Assembly: GCA_029851415.1 (NCBI GenBank)
Contig: CM056741.1
Location: 145,936,522-146,000,521, forward strand
Origin: Eretmocerus hayati
Taxonomy: Eukaryota > Arthropoda > Insecta > Hymenoptera > Aphelinidae
Length of the DNA stretch: 64,000 nt
Direction: 5' to 3'
Made by a program: the position numbers and the translations under genes. Below are positions 24,294 to 34,200 of this stretch, in pieces. The notes beneath the pieces were generated by a model. The model was given only the letters and a program-made list of their open reading frames with translations, was not told the DNA's origin and searched no databases. How positions within the stretch are numbered: the stretch's first letter is position 1; the number at the start of each line of letters is the position of its first letter.

Positions 24294-24628
24294 GCGTCAC
24301 AATTCTCCGAATGATGCGTCCATTTCGAGTTTAAGACATCATTGTTGAAATTTTCTCGATTTTGCGATATTTTTACGATACATCATACTCTATATTCCAC
24401 ATTTTCAGCACTTTTAGCGAAGCCGGGATGTTGTATAAACAACTTTTTTGGATATATTCGGTGAAAATGCGAAGAAAAAGCTCTACCGAATCTTCTCGCT
24501 TCTCTAAATGTGCTGAGAATATAAAATGTAGAGTATGATGTATCGTGAAAGTATTGGAAAATCCATGACATTTCAACAATGATGTCTTATAACTCGAAAC
24601 GGACGCATCATTCGGAGAATTGTCACGG
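24294..24628. mobile_element. Palindromic MITE, about 335 bp
   Basis: The left arm CGTCACAATTCTCCGAATGA (from 24,295) is mirrored by TCATTCGGAGAATTGTCACG ending about 24,627. The arms continue inward through ACGCGTCCATTTCGAG-type blocks and the ACGATACATCATACTCTA block for about 130 bp, with a central loop near 24,460. Similarity of the arms is roughly 85-90 percent by eye. Non-coding. Confidence 0.7.
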
Positions 24629-26399
24629 GGCCTATGACCAGATATATTAAAAATTAGGGGAAGATATTTCCAAAAAGACCCATCTTTGTCGCACACCTAG
24701 CAGCTGAAACATACAAAAGCGTGCTTATTTACTAAAGCAATCAATTCCAAAGTCAGCATATAACCTCCAGAACGTGAGTAAGTGTACTGATTTGGCCAAC
24801 TTTGAAGACTGTTATCAACTTATATTCAAAAGTCATCAGACAGACAACCCCAAATGGTTTCTTTTCTTGTTTCCAACCCGCCCCTTCATAAAGAGAGGAG
24901 ACCGCCTGAAAAACCGTCTACAATATCATATGAGTAACTCCGCGAAAACTTTGAAATAATGTGTGCCTGCTGTACGAACCCTTAAAACGCTCGAGGAAAG
25001 AATCTCAAACGTCATTGTCGATGCATTTTTCGGTGATCTTTCTGGCGCAATAATTAGTTTTTTGATCCAGGGCTACCCAGAAATATTATCATCAAAAAAG
25101 AGGTCAAAATGTCAGTTTCGTTCGCCGTGGTTTTCCTTTATCCGGACTTTGTGATTGTGTTAGCGCCACCAAGAGGCTCATTAGGGATTTGGGCGGGCTT
25201 TATCGAATATAATGATATTGAGCATCTAATTCTACAGCTACAAGGACCAACAAATCACTTTTCGTGTGCGCGCTGAGCACATACATTTTGTAGCGCAATT
25301 TTGCCTAAAATTTTACTCGCTCAGTTTTCCTCAATAAAAGTGGATTTGCCCCATTCCAGGCCTTTCCGCACCAACTTATTCTTAAAGTAAATCGTCAAGC
25401 GCAACTTTTCCATACCCCAAACTATCGAAAAAATTCATCTCAACACTTTAGGGAGTACTTTTCTGCGAAAATCTAGTTTTGCTAACTTTTTATGTTCGCA
25501 ATTGCGGGACTTCAAAGGCCCCAGTCACATTTTTTCAAAATATCTAATGGTTGAATCAAAACTACGACAGCTCAAAGCTGCAGCTCAAACCGTTTGGCCG
25601 TGAGATCAATTTTAGTCAGGTCCGTGAGCTACTATATACAAATTGTCTTGTCCGTGTGACTAAGCGTTCATATTCGTTGGTGTGACCAAGCGTGCGACGC
25701 TACCACGTTATCCGTGTTATCTTTATTATGTTACCAATATGTAAAAATATTCGATACTCGTGCGCGAGTCAATTAGCGCTCTCTATGTATCAAAGAATCG
25801 AAAAATACATCTTAGAACCTACGGTGATGAAATTTAGAGCTGGCACATTTTCGATACCCAAAAATCGAAAAAATTCCCGCGGAACTATTGATATGGTTAG
25901 ACCGTGTACCAAACCGAATTGGAGACTAATCATTTTGAATTCCAAGATATTGATTTGTGGCAGATTCATTAGTCATGTGATGACCAACGCAACAGACTAT
26001 ACATCTAATTAAACAGCTCTTTCGTTAGATGCAGATGAAAGGACTTGAAGCAAACATTTTTGAACTCTGCAGTCTCCGAGTATTGCGAGTCATCAAAAGC
26101 GAGTAAATTTGCACTCAAATTCATCTTGAAAGATTTTTTCCTCTTGAGTCAAATTCATACATATTTCTATGTGGAGATTTTATCGCAGGATTGCCATTGA
26201 ATCAATGAAACTGAATTTATCGGTTCTTCCTGCCAATTGGATTATTGCACAATTATTACGACGTTTCGTCTATGTTAACGAAATAAGCCGGATAAGAATG
26301 AATACTTAAATTCACTTTGATTGCACTGTGAGGGGACTTTTTTCGATTCAGGAAATAGTATATTTCCGTACTGAGCGCGGTAGCCCATTTTGGGCACTA
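24629..26399. other. Non-coding, except a decayed hammerhead-like tail
   Basis: No gene recognised. Only the short minus-strand motif at 26,253-26,270, listed separately, stands out. Confidence 0.35.
26253..26270 (-). ncRNA. Decayed hammerhead-ribozyme-like 3' segment
   Basis: On the minus strand this is GACGAAACGTCGTAATAA, identical over 18 bases to the 3' part of the hammerhead-like motif at 59,376-59,393. The upstream CUGAUGA box and the complementary strand of stem II are not intact (CTTATTTCG replaces them), so it should not be catalytic. It marks a second, degraded insertion of the same repeat. Confidence 0.4.
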
Positions 26400-26517
26400 G
26401 GACAGTTTGCCTGTCGAGCGAAGCGATACAGACATATCCTTTAGTGCCCACAATGTGCTGGCAAGCGAAGTGCGGATATATTTTTTCAGTACACTTGCAT
26501 CGAAAGCTTGTGGTTTC
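26400..26517. repeat. Fragment related to arms of the 27-29 kb inverted repeat
   Basis: The block TTTTCAGTACACTTGCATCG followed by a GGTTTCC stretch (about 26,486-26,518) matches TTTTCAGTACACTTTCATCG plus GGTTTCC at about 27,737-27,772. This suggests a truncated copy of the same repeat sequence. Confidence 0.4.
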
Positions 26518-26918
26518 CACCCCGGGTCGGGTTTCAGCGTTTACGAATTTACGGATTTACGAATTTACAGATTTAGCGAGGCGCATGCCCAGTGGTGGCC
26601 CAGTACGTTGCAACCAACAAGCTTCATTCACACGATTGGGCCCGTTGGATCGGGCCGCTGATTTGTACACGAATTCAGACAAATTAATTTGGTTCAATGT
26701 TTCCTAGTTTGGAATGTTGGAGTGAAGCAACAAATCAACAATGTATGAGCACAAGAAAAATTAGTCCAAAATTTGTCTAAATTCGTATACAAATCAGCGG
26801 CCCGATCCGGTGGGCCCAATCGTGTGAATGAAGCTTGCTGACTGCAACGCACTGGGCATGCGCTCTGCTAAATCTGTAAATTCGTAAATTTGTAAACGCT
26901 GAAACCCTACCCGGGGCA
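26518..26918. mobile_element. Palindromic foldback element, about 400 bp
   Basis: The left arm CCCCGGGTCGGGTTTCAGCG (26,520) is mirrored by CGCTGAAACCCTACCCGGGG ending 26,916. The arms run inward for about 160 bp through repeated TTACGAATTTACGGA words, CATGCCCAGTG, CATTCACACGATTGGGCCC and ATCGGGCCGCTGATTTGTAC. The loop, about 26,690-26,770, is AT-rich. Arms are about 90 percent identical. A tract rich in CTCGGG follows at about 26,980-27,030. Confidence 0.7.
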
Positions 26919-27078
26919 GAAAATCTCGCATTGCCGCCAATTGCCGCCCAGGGCAGAAAACGACTGAGCATGCGCATCAGACCTCGGGCCTCGGGCTCGG
27001 GCAGTCGGGCTGCGCCCTCGGCCCTCGGTCTGCTACAATGCATGCTCCGACGTTTTCTAACATGTGCGGCGGTGCGGG

Positions 27079-27662
27079 ATGATGGAAATCGGTAATAAAG
27101 TGTTTTTATCGCCGTGCACGCACATTTGGAGCTATTCGGTGGTTCGAAACACTATTTCTGACCTATTTTGACGTGATAAACACGTTCTGAGTGGTGAAAA
27201 AAGTCGTTCTGCACGCCCTTTCGAGATAAACATATGAGGGCATGTTAGGTACACTCCAATGTTGGCATCCTTGTTTACAAATCATCTCCGTGTTTTGCAC
27301 GTAAAACAACTCCATATTCAAATTTCGCAATTTTAAAAAATGGATTCTGAAGGCCTTGAAACAAGGAATCGAATGCGCTAAGATACGTTAAGATTGGTTG
27401 AATTCAAAAAATTTGGCGCCGATTTTACTGAACGCAATTCCCTCGGTGCTTTCTTAGCTAAGCAATCACGAAAAATGAAAAAATCACTTTATATTTTTTG
27501 GAGAACGCAGGGATGATTCGGGGTCGATGCAAACTACTTACTTTTTCATATTTCAACATAACAAACGTGAAAAAAAATTGCCGGGAGGCCAAGGAGTGCC
27601 CATCCCCGAGATCGGCATATGGGGGCAAGTTGGGTACAGAGGCAAGTTGGGTACACTTACCT
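27079..27662. mobile_element. Family B element, truncated inverted copy
   Basis: Inverted relative to the full copies: it ends at ACCT (27,662) followed by TA, and runs leftward through the same internal sequence as 28,615-29,198 before breaking off at 27,079. It lacks the second terminus, so it was truncated or carried in by the inverted duplication. Confidence 0.75.
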
Positions 27663-29198
27663 TAGTATATAACGCACCTGCGTCCGCGAGGGACCGCAAT
27701 GGGTTCCTTTTGTCCCGAGGTGCGTATAGTTCTTTTCAGTACACTTTCATCGAAATTCTATGGTTTCCGACACGATTTCGGGGCAAAATCCGGCAAAGGT
27801 ACCCTGGCACCGAAATTGTGAGCTGTGGAAAATCCAAAAAGACAGATCGATGCACCGAAAATTCTACTTACCGAATCCGCAGCCGGAAAAACTCTACCTT
27901 TTTTCATTTTCTTAGAATTATCAAAAAACTAGCTCATTTCACCCATTCTAGTGCGCCTTAACCCTTGATCGTAGCGACACACTCTTGGTCTCAAAAAATT
28001 CTATTCGGCCCAACAAAAATTCTACCACCTCGGTTTTTCCAAATTTTCTATTGGGTTTTCCGTGATTAGCAGTAATTAGGCTTTGACTCGTGGTCAATTG
28101 CGGTCAGCTGATACATTTACCGCGGTGTGGCGTATCTTGCTGGTGTGAACGTGGCCTAATGTAGCACGTTCACACAAGGGCTTGGGATAGGAAAATATTT
28201 CAACTGATCACGGAAAATCCAATAGAAAATTGTGAAAAACCGAGGTGGTAGAATTTTTTTTGGGCCGAGTAGAATTTTTTGAGACCAAGAGTGTGTCGCT
28301 ACGATCAAGGGTTAAGGCGCACCAGAATGGGTGAAACAGCTGAGCTAGTTTTTTGATAATTCTAAGAAAATGAAAAAAGGTAGAGTTTTTCCGGCTGCGG
28401 ATTCGGTAAGTAGAATTTTCGGTGCATCGATCTGTCTTTTTGGATTTTCCACAGCTCACAATTTCGGTGCCAGGGCACCTTTGCCGGATTTTGCCCCGAA
28501 ATCGTGTCGGAAACCATAGAATTTCGATGAAAGTGTACTGAAAAGAACTATACGCACCTCGGGACAAAAGGAACCCATTGCGGTCCCTCGCGGACGCAGG
28601 TGCGTTATATACTAAGGTAAGTGTACCCAACTTGCCTCTGTACCCAACTTGCCCCCATATGCCGATCTCGGGGATGGGCACTCCTTGGCCTCCCGGCAAT
28701 TTTTTTTCACGTTTGTTATGTTGAAATGTGAGAAAGTAAGTAGTTTGCGTCGACCCCGAATCATTCCTGCGTTCTCCAGAAGATCTAAAGTGATTTTTCT
28801 ATTTTTCGTGATTGCTTGGCTAAGAAAGCACCGAGGGAATCACCTTCAGGAAAATTGACGCCAAATTCTTTGAGTTCAACCAATCTCAACGTACCTTAGC
28901 GCATTTTATTCCTTGTTTCAAGACCTTCAGAATCCATTCTTCAGAATTGCAAAATTTGAATATGGAGCCTTTTTATGTGCAAAACACGGAAACGATTTGT
29001 AAACAAGGATGCCAACATTGGAGTGTACCTAACATGCCCCCATATGTTTATCTCGAAAGGGCGTGCAGAACGACTTTACCCACCACTCGGAACGTGTTTA
29101 TCACGTCAAAATAGATCAGAAATAGTTTTTCGAACCACCGAAAAGCTCCAAATGTGCGTGCACGGCGATGAAAACACTTTATCGCCGATTTCCATCAT
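27079..29198. repeat. 2.1-kb inverted duplication with ~990-bp arms
   Basis: The left arm, 27,079-28,065, and right arm, 28,206-29,198, are nearly identical inverted copies around a ~140-bp spacer. The mirrored landmark TACCTTAGTATATAAC / GTTATATACTAAGGTA falls at 27,657 and 28,604. Each arm contains, at the same place, the end of a family B element: truncated on the left, complete on the right. The long mirrored frames (27,527-27,961 and 28,208-28,699) are shadows of this symmetry with no protein similarity. The spacer holds an extra 11-bp hairpin, GTGTGAACGTG with CACGTTCACAC (28,143-28,175). Confidence 0.8.
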
Positions 29199-29571
29199 TT
29201 ATTTCGGAATAATTGAGACAGTCCGGCTCCAATTAATCCAAATTGGACGTAGTTTAGTGCATTTTGAAGGTATTTGAACAAGCTTTAAAATGAGCTAAAG
29301 CACGTTGGAAATCGTTGAAGTAAACCAAAGTTATTAAGAAAAAGGCTCAATGGGGGCAAGTTGGGTACACACTTTTGTAAACTCTCAAAAATCACCTTTT
29401 GGGAGAACTAAAACAGTTTGGTTCCAGTTGGTTCGAATTGATTGTACCTTAACTTATTTTAAAGGTCTCAAGACAAGCTTTGAAATGAGCTAAGGTACGT
29501 GGGAAAATATGGAGATGGGCCAAAGTTATTAAGAAAATGGCTTAATGGGGGCAAGTTGGGTACACTGACCT
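28615..29571. mobile_element. TA-flanked family B element, full-length copy 2
   Basis: A 957-bp element with TA at 28,613-28,614 and 29,572-29,573. Ends are AGGTAAGTGTACCCAACTTG and its near-complement AGGTCAGTGTACCCAACTTG. It has five terminal-box repeats like copy 1 and is about 97 percent or more identical to it by eye. Its left 584 bp are mirrored in the left arm of the surrounding inverted duplication. No transposase. Confidence 0.8.
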
Positions 29572-29573
29572 TA

Positions 29574-30084
29574 TTTCATTACGAGAACCCTATAAAATCT
29601 CATTTAAACGCGGTATTCGTAGGTTAGAGTAATGAAAACACGCACACACAGCTATCTGAAGCCGTCCATGTACTTCCTTTTTCCAATCACAGTGAAGTTG
29701 GGATTATTATTATTTATTATTTTTTATTATAATTATTATTATAATTAGACGCCCAGCTAAATTCTGTTCGTCCGGATCCTCTCATCGGGTTGCCTGTCTT
29801 CCAGGGGTTATATGTATATGTATCATAAGCAGTTGACCGTATGGGTGGGTGGATGATGGACAGTGCGTGGTGGGTGGTATTGTTGGTGTTGCTATAGCAG
29901 TGCTGTTGTTGCTGGTGGTGCTGGTGGTGGTGCTGATGATGCTGATGGTGGTAGATGGATGGATGGATGAATGAACGGATAGGGATAGGAATAGGGATAA
30001 GGATAGAGACAAGGACAGGGAAAGGGTCAGAGGTAGGGGTGGAATAGGAATATGAATAGGGACGGGGTAGGGATAAAGATGGGG
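29574..30084. repeat. Simple-sequence region flanking the retrotransposon
   Basis: ATT-rich tract at about 29,696-29,745, a GTG/CTG trinucleotide tract at about 29,865-29,945, GGAT repeats at about 29,950-29,975, then degenerate GGGATA/GGGACA repeats to 30,084. The last type also makes up 41,910-43,200. Not coding. Confidence 0.7.
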
Positions 30085-30380
30085 TAAGCTACTGTTGGGT
30101 ATACCAACACAATATATAGTTATAGTGGGCTTAATCCACAAGTTAGGCGGACCAGATAATAAAGGTGATGACCACACTCAATATATAAGATATTGATGGT
30201 TTATTGGTAAGGTTAGATACAAGCCCGCATGTAATTCGTAAGCAGGGCTATACTTGAACTGCCTCGAGGCGCGCTGCCTCGGGCTAGCGGATCTCGTAGT
30301 CACACACACTACTCACATACCTCACACGCACGCTCTCTCTGGGCGCAGCCGCAGAGCTGCTCTTAGGGCAGATCCCCACA
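30085..30380 (-). repeat. 3' LTR of the retrotransposon
   Basis: In element orientation it begins TGTGGGGATCTGCCC and ends near CCCAACAGTAGCTTA. The TAAGCTAC on the plus strand precedes TGTTGGG in both LTR copies, so it is counted as part of the LTR. The polypurine tract lies immediately inside. Confidence 0.85.
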
Positions 30381-30395
30381 TCACCCCCCCTGTCG
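30381..30395 (-). other. Polypurine tract
   Basis: On the minus strand, CGACAGGGGGGGTGA directly precedes the LTR start TGTGGGG. This is the expected place and composition for the plus-strand DNA primer of an LTR retroelement. Confidence 0.75.
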
Positions 30396-30462
30396 AATGA
30401 GAAAATTTTTTGTAATATATAAAAAAAATTTTGATCTTCGATGCAATATGGAAGTAATGGAT

Positions 30463-33400
30463 TTATGTAGCAAAAGTAACGCGTGGAAGAGATAGTTTGG
30501 TATCGTGCACTTTGGGTGCTGTACGCAGGATGCTTTTGATTTGACTTGATTGGCTTGAATCATTAAGTACTTGAGGAATAGGATAAATTCTTACTAAGTT
30601 TTGATCTTGATCCCGGAACGTACAGCTAGGTTTTATAATGACAGATTTCTGGCTAAAACTAGGTTTTAACAGAATTTTCTTATAAACTATTTGTTTAGCA
30701 CTGCACTGATTTTGACTTTGAGACACTTCACAAGGCACTTCATCACTGTTTTTGTTGGTAAATGCTGGTTTCAATGGAACTCTTGCACCATATTGACTTA
30801 CTATTACAGGCTTAGGCACTGAATTGCTACTATTTTGTCTTAAGTCTATCCGCTTAGGTATAATGTTTGCACTATTTTGGCTCAAACGTATAATTTTTGG
30901 AACATCCTTGGAATTGCTCTGACTTAAATTTACGGTTTTTGGAGCAACATTTGCATGGTTCTGACTTAAAATTATAGTTTTTGGAGCAACATTAGCACTA
31001 TCAGGCACTGCAAGATTTGGAATCTGAGGTTGAATTGCAGGCTGGGGAGCAGTCTGAATCATGGAACCCTGATCTGTTACTGAAGGAACGCGGACCGCTG
31101 AATCGACCGTTTCAGGTATATAAAAGGCGGGTTTCAAATTTTCAACATTGACAGTCTTCTGAACCCCCTTGATATCTATGACGAAATCTCGATCTGATAG
31201 GCGCGAAATGACTTTGAAGGGACCAGTGTATGGTCTCTGAAGAGGCTTTTTGACAGATCTAGTACGTAAAAATACATGTGAGCAAGTAGCTAAATCTTTG
31301 TGGACAAATGCTTTGGTTTTTCCTTTATGGACCACGGGTACTGGGCGTACGGCATTCAAATGTTCTCTAAATTCATCGAGAAATTCTATTGGATCTTGTT
31401 CCGAATCTTCGGGTAAGAAAAATGCACCTGGAACGCGTAACGATGTTCCATATACGATATCCGCGGGACTAGCATCAGTGTCAAGCCGCACGCTCACACG
31501 CAAGCCGAGGAGAACCGTAGACAGTGTCCTTATCCAGTCATCTTTGTGACACATGAGTGCAGCTTTTAGCGCGCGGTGCCAGCGTTCTACCATACCGTTC
31601 GCTTGAGGATGATATGGAGCTGTACGGATTCTTTTACAACCTAATAGGTTCAGTAATGCATTGAAGAGTTGGGATTCAAACTGAGCACCTTGATCTGTGG
31701 TTATGACTTCTGGAGCTCCGTGACGCGAAACCCATGTGTCGTAAAACGCGCGCGCTACAGATTCGGCAGACATATCTTTTAACGGAACTGCTTCAGGCCA
31801 ACGCGAAAACCGATCGATCATAGTGAGTAAGTACTGATAGTCTCCACCCCGAGGCAAGACGACAATATCAATATGTACATGTTTGAATCTATCATTTGGA
31901 GCAATAAAATGCTGAGGTACAAATTTGTTATGACGAGAAACCTTTGATTGCTGACAGTCTAAACACTGTCTACACCACAGCTTGATGTCTTTTTTCATCT
32001 TTGGCCAGACATAATGTTGCTTTATCAAGCTGAGAGATGCCCCTGGGCCGGGATGAGATGGATCATGGTACACGTGAAAAACTTCTGCGCGTAAGGATTC
32101 AGGAATGTAAGGACGTATTACGCTGTCGTGGGTGTCGCAATAAATTGGAACATGGTCTTTACCCCATGTCAATTTTACGAGTTTCAAAGGGAAGTTCGGG
32201 TCTTGCAAGATCTCTTTAAGTTGAGCGTCTTTTGCCTGTCCTTCTGAGAGATCTTTCATGGTGAAAGCCGTAGGGAACCTGAATGCGTCTATGTGCGAAA
32301 GGAACCCATAGTTTGGATCGTTGCCATGCTCCTCAGTAATCTGATCAATATTTAGAACTGCAGATGGTAGTACAGGTGTAGCGTGGACGGCCTCTATTCT
32401 AGAGAGTGCGTCAGCCACAACGTTATCCTTCCCAGGCACGTAAACAATTTCCGTTGTAAATTCAGAAATGTATGCCAATTGCCTCTGACGGCGAGGAGGT
32501 GCCGTTTCAGATGATTGAGTAAGAGCATATTGAAGTGCACGCTGATCCGTGTAGATTTTGAACTCACGACCTTCTAACACGTCTTGAAAGTATTTGATAG
32601 CATTAAACATGGCTGTTAGCTCGCGATCGTACGTTGAGTACTTTCTTTGAGCGTCTGAAAATTTTCGCGAAAAGAAGGCGACAGGTCTCCAGACACCATT
32701 TTCCAGCTGTTCAAGCGAGGCTCCCATGGATCGGTCAGAGGCATCGGTAAAAATGCGCGTCTCAGCAGAGTCATCTGGGTGAGTGAGCATTGCTGCGTTT
32801 ATAACGTCAGATTTGCATTTTTCGAAAGCATCTTCAGATTCTGAAGTCCATGGAACAGGCCGTTTATCTTTCTTACGAGCGTCAATCAACAAAGCATGAA
32901 GTGGCATTTGCGTTTCCGCTGCATGAGGAATACAATCGCGATAGAAATTTACCATCCCCAAAAATCTGCGAAGTTCCTCAAGAGTGTTTGGTTTTGGAAA
33001 GTTTTGGATAGCTTCTACCTTCTTGGGGTTGGTTTTGAGACCTTCACCATTTACGGTATGACCCAGAAAAACTAACTCCGGGACGCCAAACACGCACTTT
33101 TCAATGTTAAGAAAAACGTTGTGATCCTCTAATCTTTGTAAAACGATTTCCAGATGTCTTTGATGCTCCTCTTCGGAAGAAGATGCAATCAAGATGTCAT
33201 CAATGTACACGAAAACAAAGTCAAGGTCACCTAGGGCTTTCTGAGCTAAGCGTTGAAATGTACTGCTAGCGTTACGTAAACCAAATGGCATAAATAAATA
33301 CTCAAAAAGTCCAAAGGGTGTTATTACCGCAGTTTTTGGGATATCTTCGGGTGCAACGGGTACCTGCTGAAAGGCTTTTCGTAAATCTAAAGACGTAAAA

Positions 33401-34200
33401 ATTCTCTTTCCGCGAATCATATATTGATAGTCGCGAAGATTAGGTAGAGGAAATTTGTCAGGTACTGTCTGAGAGTTTAAGGGGCGGTAATCTCCACAAA
33501 TTCTCCAAGAGCCATCTTTTTTCTGCGTCATATGAATCGCACTAGCCCAAGGGCTATCTGAAGGGCGACATGTACCAGCAGCTAAATCAGCATCAAATTC
33601 TGCTTTTAAAGCTTTGTATTTGGCTGGAGTCACGCGACGGGCTCTCGCTGCGACCGGATTCCCTGTAGTACGAATACGATGCAATATGTTATGCTTGACT
33701 TCAGAGGGATTGGTCTGTTCAATACCGACAACTTTAGGATGACGCGACAAGATATGTGCATATTTATGTTTGGGATCCACTGTACTGATACCAAGACTGT
33801 AAGTGAAGTCGGTTATTCCGTAAGCAGATCTCCGTGATTTTGCATCTATCAAGGCTCGACGTCTTATATCCGGTAATAAGTGGAAAAATTCAAGGGCATC
33901 TGCGCCAAAAATAGGGTAAGGGACGTCTGCGATGTAAAAATTCCATGGCAAGTTGCGCCCTAATCCGAAATCAAGAACTCGGTGGGCAATACCATAAGTG
34001 TCGATTTCGGTACCATTAGCAGCATATAATGGCTTACCTGTAGGCTTGAGTGGACAATCCTTGGGTTTTGGAATCAGGGAAACTTCTGCACCAGTGTCGA
34101 TGAGAAAGATTTTCCCGGAAACTCTATCTCTCATATGGAGACGTTTTGAGTTTGGACCCGTTCCGGCAGTCTCCGCGACGGAAGGTGCTTTTAGTTTCCC
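30463..34200 (-). CDS. pol: Pol polyprotein (PR-RT-RNase H-IN with repeat-bearing tail)
   Basis: The frame opens after a stop at 34,207 and is probably entered by -1 frameshift at 34,194-34,200. An in-frame ATG at 34,134 gives 1,223 codons, used for numbering here. Aspartic protease DTGAE is at 13-17. RT has the PFGL.PFGL region at 273-286 and YIDD at 310-313. RNase H residues include D464, E505 and D530. Integrase has an HHCC zinc region at about 687-727 and a D,D35E triad at D756, D814 and E850. A GPF module lies at about 971. Residues about 1040-1115 hold about five degenerate repeats of roughly 17 residues, each with a PK..xLSQN-type core, followed by a basic end. The tail beyond 1010 is not a standard Pol domain. 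All catalytic motifs are present, so the enzyme set looks functional. Confidence 0.92.
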   Translation of the reverse strand, partial: GKLKAPSVAETAGTGPNSKRLHMRDRVSGKIFLIDTGAEVSLIPKPKDCPLKPTGKPLYAANGTEIDTYGIAHRVLDFGLGRNLPWNFYIADVPYPIFGADALEFFHLLPDIRRRALIDAKSRRSAYGITDFTYSLGISTVDPKHKYAHILSRHPKVVGIEQTNPSEVKHNILHRIRTTGNPVAARARRVTPAKYKALKAEFDADLAAGTCRPSDSPWASAIHMTQKKDGSWRICGDYRPLNSQTVPDKFPLPNLRDYQYMIRGKRIFTSLDLRKAFQQVPVAPEDIPKTAVITPFGLFEYLFMPFGLRNASSTFQRLAQKALGDLDFVFVYIDDILIASSSEEEHQRHLEIVLQRLEDHNVFLNIEKCVFGVPELVFLGHTVNGEGLKTNPKKVEAIQNFPKPNTLEELRRFLGMVNFYRDCIPHAAETQMPLHALLIDARKKDKRPVPWTSESEDAFEKCKSDVINAAMLTHPDDSAETRIFTDASDRSMGASLEQLENGVWRPVAFFSRKFSDAQRKYSTYDRELTAMFNAIKYFQDVLEGREFKIYTDQRALQYALTQSSETAPPRRQRQLAYISEFTTEIVYVPGKDNVVADALSRIEAVHATPVLPSAVLNIDQITEEHGNDPNYGFLSHIDAFRFPTAFTMKDLSEGQAKDAQLKEILQDPNFPLKLVKLTWGKDHVPIYCDTHDSVIRPYIPESLRAEVFHVYHDPSHPGPGASLSLIKQHYVWPKMKKDIKLWCRQCLDCQQSKVSRHNKFVPQHFIAPNDRFKHVHIDIVVLPRGGDYQYLLTMIDRFSRWPEAVPLKDMSAESVARAFYDTWVSRHGAPEVITTDQGAQFESQLFNALLNLLGCKRIRTAPYHPQANGMVERWHRALKAALMCHKDDWIRTLSTVLLGLRVSVRLDTDASPADIVYGTSLRVPGAFFLPEDSEQDPIEFLDEFREHLNAVRPVPVVHKGKTKAFVHKDLATCSHVFLRTRSVKKPLQRPYTGPFKVISRLSDRDFVIDIKGVQKTVNVENLKPAFYIPETVDSAVRVPSVTDQGSMIQTAPQPAIQPQIPNLAVPDSANVAPKTIILSQNHANVAPKTVNLSQSNSKDVPKIIRLSQNSANIIPKRIDLRQNSSNSVPKPVIVSQYGARVPLKPAFTNKNSDEVPCEVSQSQNQCSAKQIVYKKILLKPSFSQKSVIIKPSCTFRDQDQNLVRIYPIPQVLNDSSQSSQIKSILRTAPKVHDTKLSLPRVTFAT

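Noticed and set aside
27527..28699. Two similar long frames on opposite strands (27,527-27,961 and 28,208-28,699) as a gene pair
   Set aside because: They are mirror images within the inverted duplication, carry transposon terminal sequence in translation and show no protein-like conservation.
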